From assembly GCA_963803575.1 (NCBI GenBank), contig CAWDMW010000002.1, forward strand, positions 682,001 through 746,000: a stretch of DNA of 64,000 bases, written 5' to 3'. The stretch is from CAWDMW01 sp963803575 (GTDB lineage: Bacteria; Pseudomonadota; Alphaproteobacteria; Rickettsiales; UBA998). Below, one piece after another: positions 1 through 8,181 of the stretch (position 1 is its first letter; every line of letters starts with the position of its first letter). Made by a program: the position numbers and the translations under genes. The notes under the pieces are model-generated. The model searched no databases. It was not told where the DNA came from and worked only from the letters and a program-made list of their open reading frames with translations.

Positions 1-569
1 AAGCGTACTGATTTAAAACGATGCGTTGAGCGTGGGCGGGCTGGCTGGCGCGCGATAATGGGCTGAGGCTCAATATTTTCCTGTTCTATAGCGCCATCCG
101 AAACATCTTCGTTCGCTATATCGTCAGAAGTAAACGTATCTTCTGGCGCATCAGGTGCAATGATGGTGGTGGTAGAGAAAAACTGGTCAATATAGCCATC
201 TTCCTGATTATCTGGATCAGGTGCAGATGCTTCAGAGCCAAATCCATACAGGCCAGAAGGAGGTGGCGCTGGGGCATCGCTTAAAGGAGCGGGAGCGCCG
301 TTACTTCCCGGAAGATCGGGAACAGGTGGGAGCGTGAAATCCATTTCATCGCTGGGCTGATCAAAACGAAACTTTGGTTGCGACTCTTGTGCATGAACAG
401 TTGCAATAAACAGCACTAACGCCACAATAAACACAATTAACTGACTCAGAAAGTGCTGCATTCGCATACGCTGCTGCATCAGTTTGCGTTGTTGGCGTCT
501 GGATAAGCGAAAGGGCTGTTTACAGCCAAATGCTTCACTCAAAAGAAATCGTATTACATCAATCATCAT
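1..569 (-). CDS. Uncharacterised membrane-anchored Pro/Asp-rich protein (3' end outside window)
   Basis: This open frame starts at two adjacent ATG codons (567-569) and is still open at the left edge, so only the first 189 residues are seen. Residues about 1-40 are basic (many Arg, Gln and Met). A single hydrophobic segment follows at about 44-61 (LIVFIVALVLFIATVHA), and everything after it is acidic and rich in Pro, Ser and Asp. This suggests a single-pass inner-membrane protein with a short cytoplasmic head and a long disordered periplasmic part, or a protein with an unusually long signal region. No domain is recognised and no clear Shine-Dalgarno site precedes the start. The function is unknown. 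Confidence 0.6.
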   Translation of the reverse strand, partial: MMIDVIRFLLSEAFGCKQPFRLSRRQQRKLMQQRMRMQHFLSQLIVFIVALVLFIATVHAQESQPKFRFDQPSDEMDFTLPPVPDLPGSNGAPAPLSDAPAPPPSGLYGFGSEASAPDPDNQEDGYIDQFFSTTTIIAPDAPEDTFTSDDIANEDVSDGAIEQENIEPQPIIARQPARPRSTHRFKSVR

Positions 570-656
570 AGTATTATATAGTACACATGCTGTCATAATA
601 CTACAAGGATATAAAGATATGTTTAAGTAATCCTCGTTAAACCGAGGTAAGATGAC

Positions 657-1016
657 CTAGTTGATCGTCGTGTTTTCTTCTTCATCAGCACGGCGTAACT
701 CGCTGATTTTTTCGGCAATCACTTGTTTAGGGTCGATAGGCTGGAAAAACTTGCTTGGGTCTGTTCCATACATTTCCGCCACTTTGATAGTGACTTCATC
801 TGGTGGCGTTTCGCCTTCTGCGGAGACGATAATTTCACCGTAGGGATCAAATTGATACAGATCAAGCGTTCCACCCGTTTCGGCAGCTTTAAAGGCATCA
901 TACATGCTTGGTTTTACTGCAACATAACACCAGAAGGGGCCGCCATGTTCCATTGTACCGTAAACCAGCATAATGATGCGGGAAATATTGTCTGGTTCGT
1001 ATTTATCATTGGTCAT
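657..1016 (-). CDS. Small conserved-looking hypothetical protein
   Basis: This is a 119-residue soluble, acidic protein without signal peptide or membrane segment. It has a hydrophobic first half containing GPFWCYVAVKPSMYDAF and a charged C-terminal helix (EKISELRRADEEEN). The composition is that of a real globular protein, but I do not recognise the family. It lies directly downstream of aconitase on the same strand with 58 bases between them, so the two could be co-transcribed. A small hairpin in the gap (1038-1056) and a second weak one after the stop (632-647, CCTCG/CGAGG) are the only nearby signals. Confidence 0.6.
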   Translation of the reverse strand: MTNDKYEPDNISRIIMLVYGTMEHGGPFWCYVAVKPSMYDAFKAAETGGTLDLYQFDPYGEIIVSAEGETPPDEVTIKVAEMYGTDPSKFFQPIDPKQVIAEKISELRRADEEENTTIN

Positions 1017-1037
1017 TTCACTAATACCTGTGTTGCT

Positions 1038-1056
1038 CGTTATTGTTACAATAACG
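1038..1056. other. Short perfect inverted repeat between acnA and the 119-aa gene
   Basis: CGTTATTG and CAATAACG pair perfectly around a TTA loop. There is no U-tract on either strand, so it is a weak candidate for a terminator. Its centre resembles the longer inverted repeat upstream of lpxC (24417-24449), since both contain TTGTTACAA-like cores. Confidence 0.35.
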
Positions 1057-1074
1057 TGTCAGGAAAATAAAGGC

Positions 1075-2868
1075 TTATCCTGCATTTGTCAAACCCGACA
1101 TAACATATTGTAAAATTCCGCCGTGATGATAGTAGGATAGCTCATTTTGCGTATCAATACGACATTTCAACGTAATGGTTTCACTGTTGCCATCTTGCCG
1201 GGTGATGGTGCATGTAATATCACAGGCAGGCTTAATGGCGTCGATGCCATGCAGCGCAATTTTTTCTGTTCCATCCAGTTTTAGTGTTGTGCGTGTAATG
1301 CCATCTTTAAACATGAGCGGCAGGACACCCATGCCAAGCAGGTTAGAGCGGTGAATACGTTCAAAACTTTCAGCAATCACGGCCTTCACTCCAAGCAAAC
1401 CAGTCCCTTTAGCTGCCCAGTCACGCGAGGATCCGGTGCCGTATTCTTTGCCTGCAATGACCACCAAAGGGGTGCCACTTTCCTGATATTTCATGGCGGC
1501 ATCATAAATAGGGATAATACTGCCATCGGGAATATAGCGCGTCACACCACCTTCTGTGCCGGGTGCCATTTCATTGCGGATACGGATATTGGCAAACGTA
1601 CCACGCATCATCACTTCATGGTTGCCACGACGCGAACCGTAAGAGTTGAAGTCTCGTGGTTCAACCTTATGGTGCCGCAAATATTGTGCAGCAGGGGAGG
1701 TAGGGGAAATGCTTCCTGCAGGAGAAATATGATCTGTAGTCACGCTATCGCCTAGCAATGCCAAGATATGCGCGCCACTAATATCACTGGACGCCGCATT
1801 ATCATTGCTAACGGTTTCAAAGAATGGTGGGTGCTGCACATAGGTGCTTGCGGCATTCCAGTCATACGTATCACTTTCAGGTGTGGTAATAGCCTGCCAT
1901 AGCGCATCACCGGTGAATACGTCCGCATATTTCGTACGGAACATATCACGGGTAACGCAGGCCGCGACAACATCTTTAATTTCCTGCGTTGTTGGCCAAA
2001 TGTCTTTTAAGTATACCGCATTGCCGTTGCTATCAGTGCCAAGAGAATCTTTAGTTACATCAACATTAAGTGAACCGGCAAGCGCATACGCCACGACCAG
2101 TGGAGGTGAGGCCAGATAATTAGCTTTGACCAGCTGATGCACGCGACCTTCAAAGTTTCTGTTTCCAGAGAGAACAGAGCAGGCAACCAGTTCCTCATTA
2201 CGAATCGTGTCTTCAATTTCTGGCATTAATGGCCCTGAATTACCAATACATGTGGTGCAGCCATAGCCCACCAAATGAAAGCCCATAGCATCCAGATCAT
2301 CCTGAAGGCCAGAGCGTTCCAGATATTCTGTCACCACTTTCGAGCCGGGTGCCAAGGAAGTTTTGACCCACGGCTTAACGGATAAGCCTTTTTCGCGTGC
2401 CTTCTTTGCAACCAGTCCGGCAGCCATCATGACACTGGGGTTGGAGGTATTGGTGCAGCTAGTAATAGCCGCAATTACTACATCGCCATGCCCAAGAGAA
2501 AAATCTTTGTTTGCTACGTTGCTACGTAGAGCATCTTTGCTGGCATTCGCTGCAAGCGTTGGCAATGCCTGTTCAAATGCTATTGCTGCGTTAGTGAGGA
2601 GAATTTTATCCTGAGGGCGTTTAGGCCCGGAGATGCACGGCACCACGTCCGCAAGGTTCAGGGATAATTCATCCGTAAAGACGGGTATTGCTTCATTGCC
2701 CCACATATGCTGTGCTTTAGTGTAAGCCTCAACCAGCGCCACTCGGCTTTCCTCACGTCCGGTCAGGTTCATGTAGGCAATGGTTTCTTCATCAACCGGG
2801 AAGATACCACACGTAGCGCCATATTCCGGTGCCATGTTAGCAATGGTTGCTCTGTCAGCAAGTGACAT
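1075..2868 (-). CDS. acnA: Aconitate hydratase A, C-terminal part (frameshifted gene)
   Basis: These 597 residues continue the aconitase reading frame after a one-base shift. AcnA interconverts citrate and isocitrate in the TCA cycle using a [4Fe-4S] cluster. The cluster ligands are here: the Cys in [10 protein letters not shown] and the pair in [12 protein letters not shown]. The swivel domain ([54 protein letters not shown]) is complete to the C-terminus. The segment opens with [21 protein letters not shown], which is internal sequence in all AcnA proteins, so the ATG at 2868 is not a natural start. With the N-terminal part (2855-3760) and one base removed, the gene would encode 894 residues, the normal length. 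The base responsible is probably the A at 2869. Confidence 0.9.
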   Translation of the reverse strand: MSLADRATIANMAPEYGATCGIFPVDEETIAYMNLTGREESRVALVEAYTKAQHMWGNEAIPVFTDELSLNLADVVPCISGPKRPQDKILLTNAAIAFEQALPTLAANASKDALRSNVANKDFSLGHGDVVIAAITSCTNTSNPSVMMAAGLVAKKAREKGLSVKPWVKTSLAPGSKVVTEYLERSGLQDDLDAMGFHLVGYGCTTCIGNSGPLMPEIEDTIRNEELVACSVLSGNRNFEGRVHQLVKANYLASPPLVVAYALAGSLNVDVTKDSLGTDSNGNAVYLKDIWPTTQEIKDVVAACVTRDMFRTKYADVFTGDALWQAITTPESDTYDWNAASTYVQHPPFFETVSNDNAASSDISGAHILALLGDSVTTDHISPAGSISPTSPAAQYLRHHKVEPRDFNSYGSRRGNHEVMMRGTFANIRIRNEMAPGTEGGVTRYIPDGSIIPIYDAAMKYQESGTPLVVIAGKEYGTGSSRDWAAKGTGLLGVKAVIAESFERIHRSNLLGMGVLPLMFKDGITRTTLKLDGTEKIALHGIDAIKPACDITCTITRQDGNSETITLKCRIDTQNELSYYHHGGILQYVMSGLTNAG

Positions 2869-3760
2869 ATTGTTTCAGGCCGCTACCGTAAAATTCTACA
2901 AATTTTCCAACAACTCCCTTTTTGCGCAATAATTCAACCACAGTGAGGACTAAGTCAGTGGCTGTTACACCTTCAGCCATGGTGCCTTCCAGCTTAAAGC
3001 CAATCACATCAGGGATAAGCATAGAGACTGGCTGTCCAAGCATGGCCGCTTCGGCTTCAATGCCTCCAACACCCCATCCAAGCACACCAAGACCATTAAT
3101 CATGGTGGTGTGGCTGTCTGTCCCAACTAACGTGTCTGGGTACGCAACCGTGCTGCCATCCACATCTTTAGTCCATACCACTTGCGCCAGATATTCCAGG
3201 TTCACCTGATGGCATATGCCTGTTCCTGGTGGAACAACACGGAAATTATCAAAGGCTTTTTGTCCCCAGCGCAAAAATTCGTAGCGTTCTTTGTTACGTT
3301 CCATTTCGATGGCGACGTTCTGCTCATAAGCATTATCTGTTGCGTACTTATCGACCATGACAGAGTGGTCAATCACCAGATCCACCGGAGATAATGGATT
3401 GATGACTCTGGGGTCTTGTCGTTTGGTATGAACTGCCTCACGCATGGCGGCTAAATCTACCACGGCAGGTACGCCGGTAAAGTCCTGCATCAGCACACGC
3501 GCTGGACGGTAAGCAATTTCATGGGTAATTTGCTGTGTCTTCATCCACTCAGCAAAGGCTTCGATATCTGCTTTTGTAACGCTTTCCCCATCTTCATTGC
3601 GAAGCAAATTCTCAAACAATACTTTTTGGGAATAAGGCATCTTATCGATGTCGAAGCCCAGTGCTTTCGCTGCTTTTGGTAAAGAATAATAAGTATATTC
3701 CTGACCGCCTGCGTTTAATTGCGATTTACACGCGAAGCTATCGATATTCTGATTTGCCAT
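2855..3760 (-). CDS. acnA: Aconitate hydratase A, N-terminal part (frameshifted gene)
   Basis: These 301 residues form the N-terminal portion of AcnA, with the hallmarks [23 protein letters not shown], the DLVIDHSV segment and [27 protein letters not shown]. The frame ends prematurely after [15 protein letters not shown], whereas relatives read ...[22 protein letters not shown]. Removing one base (+ strand A2869) joins it exactly to the downstream part. The start is supported by an AAGGATG ribosome site just upstream. It is divergent from ccmA with about 120 bases between starts, an arrangement common in alphaproteobacteria. The break is either a sequence error or a recent lesion. A programmed shift is unlikely because no slippery heptamer is seen. 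Confidence 0.9.
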   Translation of the reverse strand: MANQNIDSFACKSQLNAGGQEYTYYSLPKAAKALGFDIDKMPYSQKVLFENLLRNEDGESVTKADIEAFAEWMKTQQITHEIAYRPARVLMQDFTGVPAVVDLAAMREAVHTKRQDPRVINPLSPVDLVIDHSVMVDKYATDNAYEQNVAIEMERNKERYEFLRWGQKAFDNFRVVPPGTGICHQVNLEYLAQVVWTKDVDGSTVAYPDTLVGTDSHTTMINGLGVLGWGVGGIEAEAAMLGQPVSMLIPDVIGFKLEGTMAEGVTATDLVLTVVELLRKKGVVGKFVEFYGSGLKQYVTC

Positions 3761-3882
3761 AGTTGCATCCTTTTGGTATGTACGTTACCTGATATTCATT
3801 ACCGGATATAATGTATGTATCACTCATCCGGTTGCAACAGTCAGACAGGAGAAAGCGGTATTTTTCCCGTATTTTCATACAT

Positions 3883-4578
3883 ATGGTGCAATCCTCACAC
3901 ACTCTTACCCGTCAGACAACCAATGCCGCGCCTTTTTCCTGCTGCCATATGCAGGCTGTTCATGCAGGAATCCCTATCTATTCGGGAGTAGGGTTTAGCT
4001 TGCTGGAAAGTGCGATATTAGTGATAAGTGCGGGTAATGGTGTGGGTAAGACAACCTTGCTTAAGCAATTGGGGGGATTCATGCCAGCCGGTCACAATGA
4101 AGTGCAATGGTTTGGTACATCAATTAGCAATCCGGCTTCTTATGAAGGCGATATGCTCTATATTGGTGATAAGAATGCGCTATATGCTGAACTCACGGTT
4201 CGCGAGCAATTGCATTATATTGCTAGCCAGTATGGTCAGCCAGAAAGGTTAGAGCCATCTTTTCATTATATGCAATTGGATGCGTACCTTGATATGCCAA
4301 TGAACCAGCTCTCTGCCGGGTGGCGCCGTCGTGTGGCGTTATGCCGATTATTGCTGGTACCCGCATTATTATGGTTGCTAGATGAGCCGATGGTGCATCT
4401 TGATACGCAAGGTGCGAAGTTGCTGTCTGGTTTGTTGCATTCACATGCAGAAAGAGGAGGCATAACGATTCTGACCATGCCGCACATGGATGCATCCCCT
4501 TCACTCTATAATCTTCCTGTCTCTGTGCTGCATCTGGAGCATTTCACCGCCGATCTGACGGAGACACTGGATGCATAG
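3883..4578 (+). CDS. ccmA: Heme exporter ATP-binding protein CcmA
   Basis: This is a 231-residue ABC ATPase of the cytochrome c maturation system I. With CcmB it powers release of heme-loaded CcmE. The signature LSAGWRRRVALCRLLL matches the CcmA form of the ABC signature, and the Walker B segment ALLWLLDEP with a following HLD is present. The Walker A reads AGNGVGKTT: the first Gly of GxxxxGK is Ala. I chose the ATG at 3883 because it gives the family length; a frame-open upstream ATG at 3811 would add 24 basic residues. The stop overlaps the ccmB start by 8 bases, implying coupled translation. ccmC and later ccm genes are not adjacent. Confidence 0.85.
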   Translation: MVQSSHTLTRQTTNAAPFSCCHMQAVHAGIPIYSGVGFSLLESAILVISAGNGVGKTTLLKQLGGFMPAGHNEVQWFGTSISNPASYEGDMLYIGDKNALYAELTVREQLHYIASQYGQPERLEPSFHYMQLDAYLDMPMNQLSAGWRRRVALCRLLLVPALLWLLDEPMVHLDTQGAKLLSGLLHSHAERGGITILTMPHMDASPSLYNLPVSVLHLEHFTADLTETLDA

Positions 4579-5215
4579 CGGTAAGATAACTCATTTGCGC
4601 GTTGAATGCATTCGTTTGTGGCGCAATCCGTGGCATATGATGAGTACGGTTGGTGGTGCATTTATGCTGTATCTGCTGATACGGTTTGGATTGCCGCCTC
4701 ATGCTGTTTCGTCCGTGACTATTCCGGCAACATTACTGGGTGTAATGGTTATTAGTCTGGTGCAAATGGTGTATAGTGCGTTTGATGAGGATTATCAGAC
4801 CGGACGGATGATGCAATGGTGTTATGGCGGAACGGATGCAGAGTGGTTGGTTGTGACAAAATGGCTGGCTTATACGCTATGTTGTTTGCTGCCTATGTCC
4901 GTTATGTTCACCCTTATTTTATGGCAAATGGATGATGCGTTGCCGCTTCATTATGCTGTTGCCGCATTGTGCCTGTGTGGTGAAGCAGTGATTGCTTGCG
5001 GGTTATTTGGTGCGGTAATGTCCGTATGTTTTCGTGCCAGCCAGCTCTCAGCCTATGTGCTGACATTACCCTTTGTCTTTCCGCTCATCATGTTTGGCGC
5101 TCAGGCAATGCAGGGGTCTTATCAGGCCATGTCTTTGCTGGGGGCGTATGTATTGTTCATTATTCCGGTGGGCTTGTTTATGGCAGCACGTTTGCTGCGC
5201 TACGCAACCCTATAG
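4571..5215 (+). CDS. ccmB: Heme exporter membrane protein CcmB
   Basis: This 214-residue protein has about six hydrophobic segments, the expected size and topology of CcmB, the permease partner of CcmA in cytochrome c biogenesis. Family-like features are the early LRVECIRLWRNPW segment, FDEDYQTGRMMQWCYGG in the first loop and a glycine-rich final helix pair. The start overlaps the end of ccmA, so the pair forms one translational unit. The next gene, olsB, is 57 bases downstream with its own possible promoter, so the ccm unit probably ends here. Confidence 0.85.
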   Translation: MHSGKITHLRVECIRLWRNPWHMMSTVGGAFMLYLLIRFGLPPHAVSSVTIPATLLGVMVISLVQMVYSAFDEDYQTGRMMQWCYGGTDAEWLVVTKWLAYTLCCLLPMSVMFTLILWQMDDALPLHYAVAALCLCGEAVIACGLFGAVMSVCFRASQLSAYVLTLPFVFPLIMFGAQAMQGSYQAMSLLGAYVLFIIPVGLFMAARLLRYATL

Positions 5216-5272
5216 GCGTATCTTTTTTCAAGAATCTTTGACAGGTGATATGATACAGGATACACCCTGAGA

Positions 5273-6100
5273 ATGACTCTTTCTTCAGTGCCGGTCTATT
5301 TGCCGGAAGTGTTTTCACCAGCTCCATTCCCTACCGTTACGCAAGGACAGTTTTCTGTCAAGATTGCAGACACCCAGCAAGAAGTCATACAGGCACAGCA
5401 ATTACGCTATCACGTGTTTGGTGAAGTGATGGGAGCAACGCTGCCAGATGTTGCAGTGCAGTTGCAACGGGATGTGGATGCGTTTGACGCAGTGTGCGAT
5501 CATTTGCTGGTGCGGTATCATGAAACACCGGAAGCAGAACCGGTCATTATTGGCACATACCGCTTGCTGCGGCAGGAAAAGCTGCCAGCTGGGCAAGCAT
5601 TTTATTCAGAAAGTGAATATGATATTAGCCGCTTAAAGTCTTCTGGCAAGCGCATGATGGAACTAGGGCGTTCCTGCACGCATCCTGATGTACGCAATAA
5701 AGCAGCAATGCAGTTGCTGTGGCGAGGAATTGGCGAGTACATCATGCATCATGGTATTGAGGTGATGTTTGGATGTGCCAGCTTTGCCGGCGCAGATGCA
5801 AAAGAACATGCGGTAGCACTCAGTTATCTGCACCATTATCACCGCACACCAGAGTCATTATGCCCAAAAACACTGGAGGCGTATTACACTTCCATGAACC
5901 ACATGCCCGCAGAAGACATTGACCAAAAGAAAGCCTTTTTTAAATTGCCAGTGTTAATCAAAGGCTATTTGCGTATTGGTGGCACGATAGGAGATGGTAG
6001 TTTTGCGGATAGTGCCTTTAATACGACGGATATTTTGGTGGTAGTTGAAACGCAGAATGTAGCGAGAAAGTATATGTCCCGTTACGCGCCGGACGCATGA
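5273..6100 (+). CDS. olsB: L-ornithine N(alpha)-acyltransferase (OlsB-like GNAT)
   Basis: This 275-residue protein belongs to the hemolysin/OlsB acyltransferase family within the GNAT fold. OlsB transfers a 3-hydroxyacyl chain from ACP to ornithine, giving lyso-ornithine lipid. Recognisable blocks are QAQQLRYHVFGEVMGA near the N-terminus, FDAVCDHLLV, IIGTYRLLR, MELGRSCTHPDVRNKAAMQLLWRGIG and MFGCASFAGAD. The next gene begins inside its stop codon and is a PlsC-type acyltransferase, which strongly supports the OlsB/OlsA reading. A TTGACA at 5238-5243 could be a -35 element for the pair. The assignment relies on family resemblance and context; some relatives act on other amines. Confidence 0.8.
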   Translation: MTLSSVPVYLPEVFSPAPFPTVTQGQFSVKIADTQQEVIQAQQLRYHVFGEVMGATLPDVAVQLQRDVDAFDAVCDHLLVRYHETPEAEPVIIGTYRLLRQEKLPAGQAFYSESEYDISRLKSSGKRMMELGRSCTHPDVRNKAAMQLLWRGIGEYIMHHGIEVMFGCASFAGADAKEHAVALSYLHHYHRTPESLCPKTLEAYYTSMNHMPAEDIDQKKAFFKLPVLIKGYLRIGGTIGDGSFADSAFNTTDILVVVETQNVARKYMSRYAPDA

Positions 6101-6900
6101 TGGCGTATGGTTTGCGTGTGCTAAGGCAGCTATGGACGTTTCCCGCCACATTGTTGCTGGTATTGTTCACGTCTCTATTGCTTGCCCTGTTGCACGTGCT
6201 TCATGTGCCTAAGATGCGTCACTATGTGCAGACAGCGTCCTACCGCTTAGTATTGCGTGTATGGCGTGTACGGATGAAGGTGTATGGCACAGTGCAGGAT
6301 GCACCTGCGCTTATTGTAGCTAATCACTGTGGGTATGTGGACGTAGCGGCACTCGGTGCGCTTGGTGCCATGCGATTCACGCCAAAAAGTGATGTCAGGC
6401 ACTGGCCGTTGATTGGTCTGGTTGTGCAGGCATATGATGTAATCTTCGTAGATCGCGTGCCAGGAAAAGCAAAGAAGGCGCAGGCAGATTTGATGAATGC
6501 GTTACAAAGTGGCAGCCGCATTTGTGTGTTTCCTGAAGGCACCACAAATGATGGCCGCAGCTTAAAGCCATTTAAGTCCAGCCTGTTTAGTTTGGCAGAA
6601 TGTTGGAGTGATAACACGCCATTTATGATCCAGCCTGTTGTGCTAGTGTATGATGCGGTAGATGGTCAGCCAATGAATGATGATGCGTGGGATAAAATTG
6701 CATGGTACGGGGATGATACGTTTCTTGGGCATTTATGGCGTTTTGGGGCTATACGCTCTGTAAATGTAACCATCTATTGTCTGCCGCCCGTGCCTCATAA
6801 CAGCGCAGAAAACCGTAAAGTGCTTTGTATGCAAATGCGCGAGGCAATTCTGAATGAGCTGAATCAACATGGTGCCGCATTAGCCACACATTATACTTGA
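6097..6900 (+). CDS. olsA: 1-acyl-glycerol-3-phosphate-type acyltransferase, probable OlsA
   Basis: This is a 267-residue membrane acyltransferase of the PlsC family. A hydrophobic N-terminal segment (about residues 13-35) is followed by the catalytic NHCGYVD (the NHxxxxD box) and by FPEGTT with the typical basic residues around it. Following olsB with a 4-base ATGA overlap, it most likely acylates lyso-ornithine lipid to ornithine lipid (OlsA) at the inner membrane. It could also contribute to phosphatidic acid synthesis as a PlsC; sequence alone does not separate the two. The first two codons are both ATG. Confidence 0.8.
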   Translation: MMAYGLRVLRQLWTFPATLLLVLFTSLLLALLHVLHVPKMRHYVQTASYRLVLRVWRVRMKVYGTVQDAPALIVANHCGYVDVAALGALGAMRFTPKSDVRHWPLIGLVVQAYDVIFVDRVPGKAKKAQADLMNALQSGSRICVFPEGTTNDGRSLKPFKSSLFSLAECWSDNTPFMIQPVVLVYDAVDGQPMNDDAWDKIAWYGDDTFLGHLWRFGAIRSVNVTIYCLPPVPHNSAENRKVLCMQMREAILNELNQHGAALATHYT

Positions 6901-6950
6901 TTTTTTAAGATAATCCGCTAGAAAGATTGGCTGACATATTGGAGACAAAC

Positions 6951-7190
6951 ATGAAAAAAGGTATTCACCCTGATTATCACACGATTAAAGTAGTTCTTGC
7001 TGATGGTGAGACATCCTTTGAAACACGTAGTACGTGGGGCAAGGAAGGTGATGTCATGCAGCTTGATAGTGACCATACTACCCATGCTGCGTGGAATACA
7101 GGTAAGACAGTCTTTAAGAAAACCGGTGCGATGCAGAAATTTACTGATAAGTACGGTGACTTTAACATTGGCGCGAAAAAAACATCCTAA
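6951..7190 (+). CDS. rpmE: 50S ribosomal protein L31
   Basis: This 79-residue protein begins MKKGIHPDYHTIKVVLADG and contains TRSTWGKEGD and a C-terminal FTDKYGDF block, as in alphaproteobacterial L31. It lacks the CxxC zinc ligands and so is the zinc-independent form. The ATG at 6951 is preceded by GGAGAC at a good distance; the open frame begins 24 bases earlier, but that start would add residues foreign to the family. It is probably transcribed alone, lying 50 bases after olsA. The 205 bases between this gene and phoB show no other gene. Confidence 0.92.
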   Translation: MKKGIHPDYHTIKVVLADGETSFETRSTWGKEGDVMQLDSDHTTHAAWNTGKTVFKKTGAMQKFTDKYGDFNIGAKKTS

Positions 7191-7395
7191 TGCGTGTTGA
7201 TGCCAACTCTATAGTTTGCTGTTAGCGATGGGTGTACGTGTGCTCTAAATGTAACGCCTGTGCCGTATTAGTTGAAAAATAGAACGTTATACATCATTCT
7301 TCAATGCATTTATGGATAAGGTGTCTTGTTACCTTACGCATTAGAAGGTATATTAGACATAACGCATCTATCTTGTAGGAAATATCAGGAACATT

Positions 7396-8100
7396 ATGGA
7401 AACATCGGTACTCATTGTTGAAGACGAAGCAGCTATCGTCACCATGTTGCGCTATAATCTGGAGCGTGAAGGGTTCCGTGTCTACTCTACGGGTGACGGC
7501 GAAGAGGCCGTGACCATGGCTAAAGAGTATAACCCAGACATTATTGTGCTGGACTGGATGCTGCCTTCCATGACAGGTATTGAAGTGTGTAAACAGATAC
7601 GCTGGAATCAGGATACCAAGAATACTCCCATCATCATGTTATCTGCGCGTGGTGAAGAAAGTGACCGCATCCGGGGGTTGGATGTAGGGGCTGACGATTA
7701 TATGGTGAAGCCGTTTAGTCCAAGCGAACTTGTTGCGCGTATCAAAGCGGTATTTCGTCGCATACGCCCCTCTTTGACAGAGCAGCGTATGGAATATGCC
7801 GGAATCAAAATGGATCTGGCGACACATAAAGTGATGCGTGATGGCAACGAGATTCACCTTAGCCCAACAGAATTTGGTTTATTACGGTATCTGGTGGAAC
7901 ACCCAGGGCGTGTATTCTCGCGTGAGCAGCTGCTGGACTCTGTATGGGGGCACGACATCTACGTTGAGCTTCGTACCGTAGATGTGCATATACGGCGTTT
8001 GCGTAAGGCATTGAATTATGATGGGAATCGCGTTGATGTGATTCGCACTGTACGGTCTGCCGGATACGCGATTGAGTCACCTGAAGTGCTTGAAGGGTAG
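7396..8100 (+). CDS. phoB: PhoB-type response regulator (OmpR family)
   Basis: This is a 234-residue two-component regulator. The receiver domain (about 1-120) has the acidic pair ED at 9-10, the phospho-acceptor Asp53 in VLDWMLP and Lys105 in DDYMVKPF. The C-terminal winged helix (about 130-228) includes LSPTEFGLLRYLVEHPGRVFSREQLLD and RTVDVHIRRLRKAL, both very close to PhoB. PhoB activates the phosphate-starvation regulon. No phoR or phoU lies beside it here. The neighbours, olsBA upstream and phoX downstream, are phosphate-limitation functions, which fits. I found no convincing double CTGTCAT Pho box in front of olsB, phoB or phoX. Confidence 0.82.
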   Translation: METSVLIVEDEAAIVTMLRYNLEREGFRVYSTGDGEEAVTMAKEYNPDIIVLDWMLPSMTGIEVCKQIRWNQDTKNTPIIMLSARGEESDRIRGLDVGADDYMVKPFSPSELVARIKAVFRRIRPSLTEQRMEYAGIKMDLATHKVMRDGNEIHLSPTEFGLLRYLVEHPGRVFSREQLLDSVWGHDIYVELRTVDVHIRRLRKALNYDGNRVDVIRTVRSAGYAIESPEVLEG

Positions 8101-8181
8101 AGCGCCTACATAGGTATCGTTCTTCTGATAATCTGTAAAATGCACCTTGCGTGCAGTTGCTTGTTTTCTTATCTTTAAGTG

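Noticed and set aside
2855..2880. Programmed +1 frameshift in acnA
   Set aside because: No slippery heptamer, stop-codon pause context or stimulatory hairpin is visible, and aconitases are not known to use frameshifting. A sequence error explains it more simply.
5216..5272. Pho box in front of olsB
   Set aside because: Two CTGT-like elements occur on the minus strand (within 5238-5260), but their spacing is 14 rather than 11 bases, so they do not make a proper box.
7191..7395. Pho box or riboswitch in front of phoB
   Set aside because: No pair of CTGTCAT-like repeats at 11-base spacing and no conserved riboswitch core was found by eye.
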